Source: Thermococcus sp. Bubb.Bath | GTDB lineage: Archaea > Methanobacteriota_B > Thermococci > Thermococcales > Thermococcaceae | Reading direction: 5' to 3' | Assembly (NCBI RefSeq): GCF_012027595.1 | Contig: NZ_SNUR01000001.1 | Span: 310,001-374,000, forward strand | Length of the DNA: 64,000 nt | In this document: piece by piece, positions 63,322 through 64,000 of the stretch | How positions within the stretch are numbered: the stretch's first letter is position 1 | Layout: each line of letters starts with the position of its first letter | The notes under the pieces: generated by a model | Told to the model about the DNA's origin: nothing | Databases searched by the model: none | What the model saw: only the letters and a program-made list of their open reading frames with translations | Position numbers and translations under genes: made by a program

Positions 63322-64000
63322 AGGCCTTCTCTTTTTCTACTACCCTCTCATAGGCCCGCTTTATTTTCCCATAGTCCCCCTTCGTGAACGTGCACTCCTT
63401 TACGCAGACCGAACAGCCGAGGGTTCTTGAGAAGACGACGGCGCACTTCTTGTAGTCCACGTGCACCTCCCGGCCGTTTTCCCTCTTCGGCGTTGTGTAA
63501 ATAGCTTGAGCCGGGCAGGCCCTAACGCACGCGTTGCAGCGGTCACAGAAGTCCGGAATCCACTCGTATTCCCAAACGCGCTCGTCAGTGTAGGGAAGCT
63601 CTAAATCAGTGTAAACCACCCCTATCCTCACGCTCGGCCCGTTTTCAGGGGTTATCAAAAGGCCGTACTTGCCTATGTGGCCGAGGCCGGCTTTCTGGGC
63701 CAGAAGCGGAAAGTTCGTGCTTCCACCAACGGCCGGGTCGGGCTGGGCGTTGTAGCCCCCCTTCCTCAAAAACTCCGCTATCTTGTACGCTGCCTTGGTC
63801 AAGCGGTAGTAGGTTCTCCAAACCTCAATTCCAGCCCTAACGCCGGGTGCCTTCGCTATCTCTCCCTTCCGCATCTCTCCTATGAGCACTATCGCGTTCT
63901 CGAAGAGAACAGCCCTGTTGGAGAAGACCAGGTCCGGAGTAAGCTTCGTGTAGCCGACCTCCAAAACGCCGAGGGATTTTGCATAGAGCTCAAGTTCCTC
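63305..64000 (-). CDS. QueG-like 4Fe-4S protein (5' end beyond the window)
   Basis: The frame runs off the right edge. Visible part ends with two iron-sulfur motifs, CDRCNACVRACP and a later CSVCVKEC. LAQKAGLGHIGKYGLLITPE resembles epoxyqueuosine reductase QueG and related archaeal ferredoxin-like proteins. The cobalamin-binding part cannot be judged here. Overlaps the SDR stop region by 17 bases. Confidence 0.8.
   Translation of the reverse strand, partial: EELELYAKSLGVLEVGYTKLTPDLVFSNRAVLFENAIVLIGEMRKGEIAKAPGVRAGIEVWRTYYRLTKAAYKIAEFLRKGGYNAQPDPAVGGSTNFPLLAQKAGLGHIGKYGLLITPENGPSVRIGVVYTDLELPYTDERVWEYEWIPDFCDRCNACVRACPAQAIYTTPKRENGREVHVDYKKCAVVFSRTLGCSVCVKECTFTKGDYGKIKRAYERVVEKEKASKTPS

Overview
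The window looks like the chromosome of a Thermococcales archaeon, most likely a Thermococcus. The evidence is the informational and metabolic gene set: ABCE1/Rli1, pelota, ribosomal protein S6e, RNase Z, Taw2, ribose-1,5-bisphosphate isomerase, cyclic 2,3-diphosphoglycerate synthesis, a tungsten aldehyde oxidoreductase and a cupin phosphoglucose isomerase. Strong GGAGGTGAT-type ribosome binding sites, BRE/TATA-like promoters and a C/D box guide RNA agree with this.

Layout. 1-14.6 kb is mostly housekeeping: phosphoglucose isomerase, an M50 protease/KH/TraB/RNase Z cluster, a TPR protein, a metal ABC transporter, RNase HII, a mannosyltransferase, a methyltransferase, prolidase and pelota. 14.6-40.1 kb is a defence island. 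40.3-64 kb returns to housekeeping (ABCE1, CBS protein, cDPG synthesis, a single-histone-fold protein, MBL and AAA proteins, a Cas4-like nuclease, Taw2, an AOR-family enzyme, tRNA-Arg, XerA, R15P isomerase, S6e, an SDR). Three broken genes (4.8, 55.1 and 61.7 kb) lie among the housekeeping genes.

The defence island holds a complete type III-B complex (cmr1-cmr2-cmr3-[CARF protein]-csx3-cmr4-cmr5-cmr6, all minus strand), cas2, cas1 and cas6, and four CRISPR arrays. The arrays have four different repeats but share one leader family, and all run on the minus strand with the leader at the high-coordinate side. Two IS200/IS605-type elements with tnpA and tnpB sit in the island; one has split the leader of array 3. 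Upstream of array 1 is a two-gene operon encoding a CARF-PIN fusion and a four-helix membrane protein with a CARF-like cytosolic domain.

How it may work together (inference). Cmr2 keeps the cyclase motifs (DGD and GGDD) but lacks the N-terminal HD nuclease motif I expect, so the complex probably acts through Cmr4 RNA cleavage and cyclic oligoadenylate signalling. Candidate receptors are the CARF-PIN RNase, the membrane CARF-like protein and the CARF protein inside the cmr operon. Csx3, with the known ring-nuclease residues at matching positions, would switch the signal off. The membrane CARF-like/CARF-PIN pair is my best candidate for a poorly described system. The most unusual non-coding signal is a five-box architecture, conserved in spacing, that repeats next to all four arrays.
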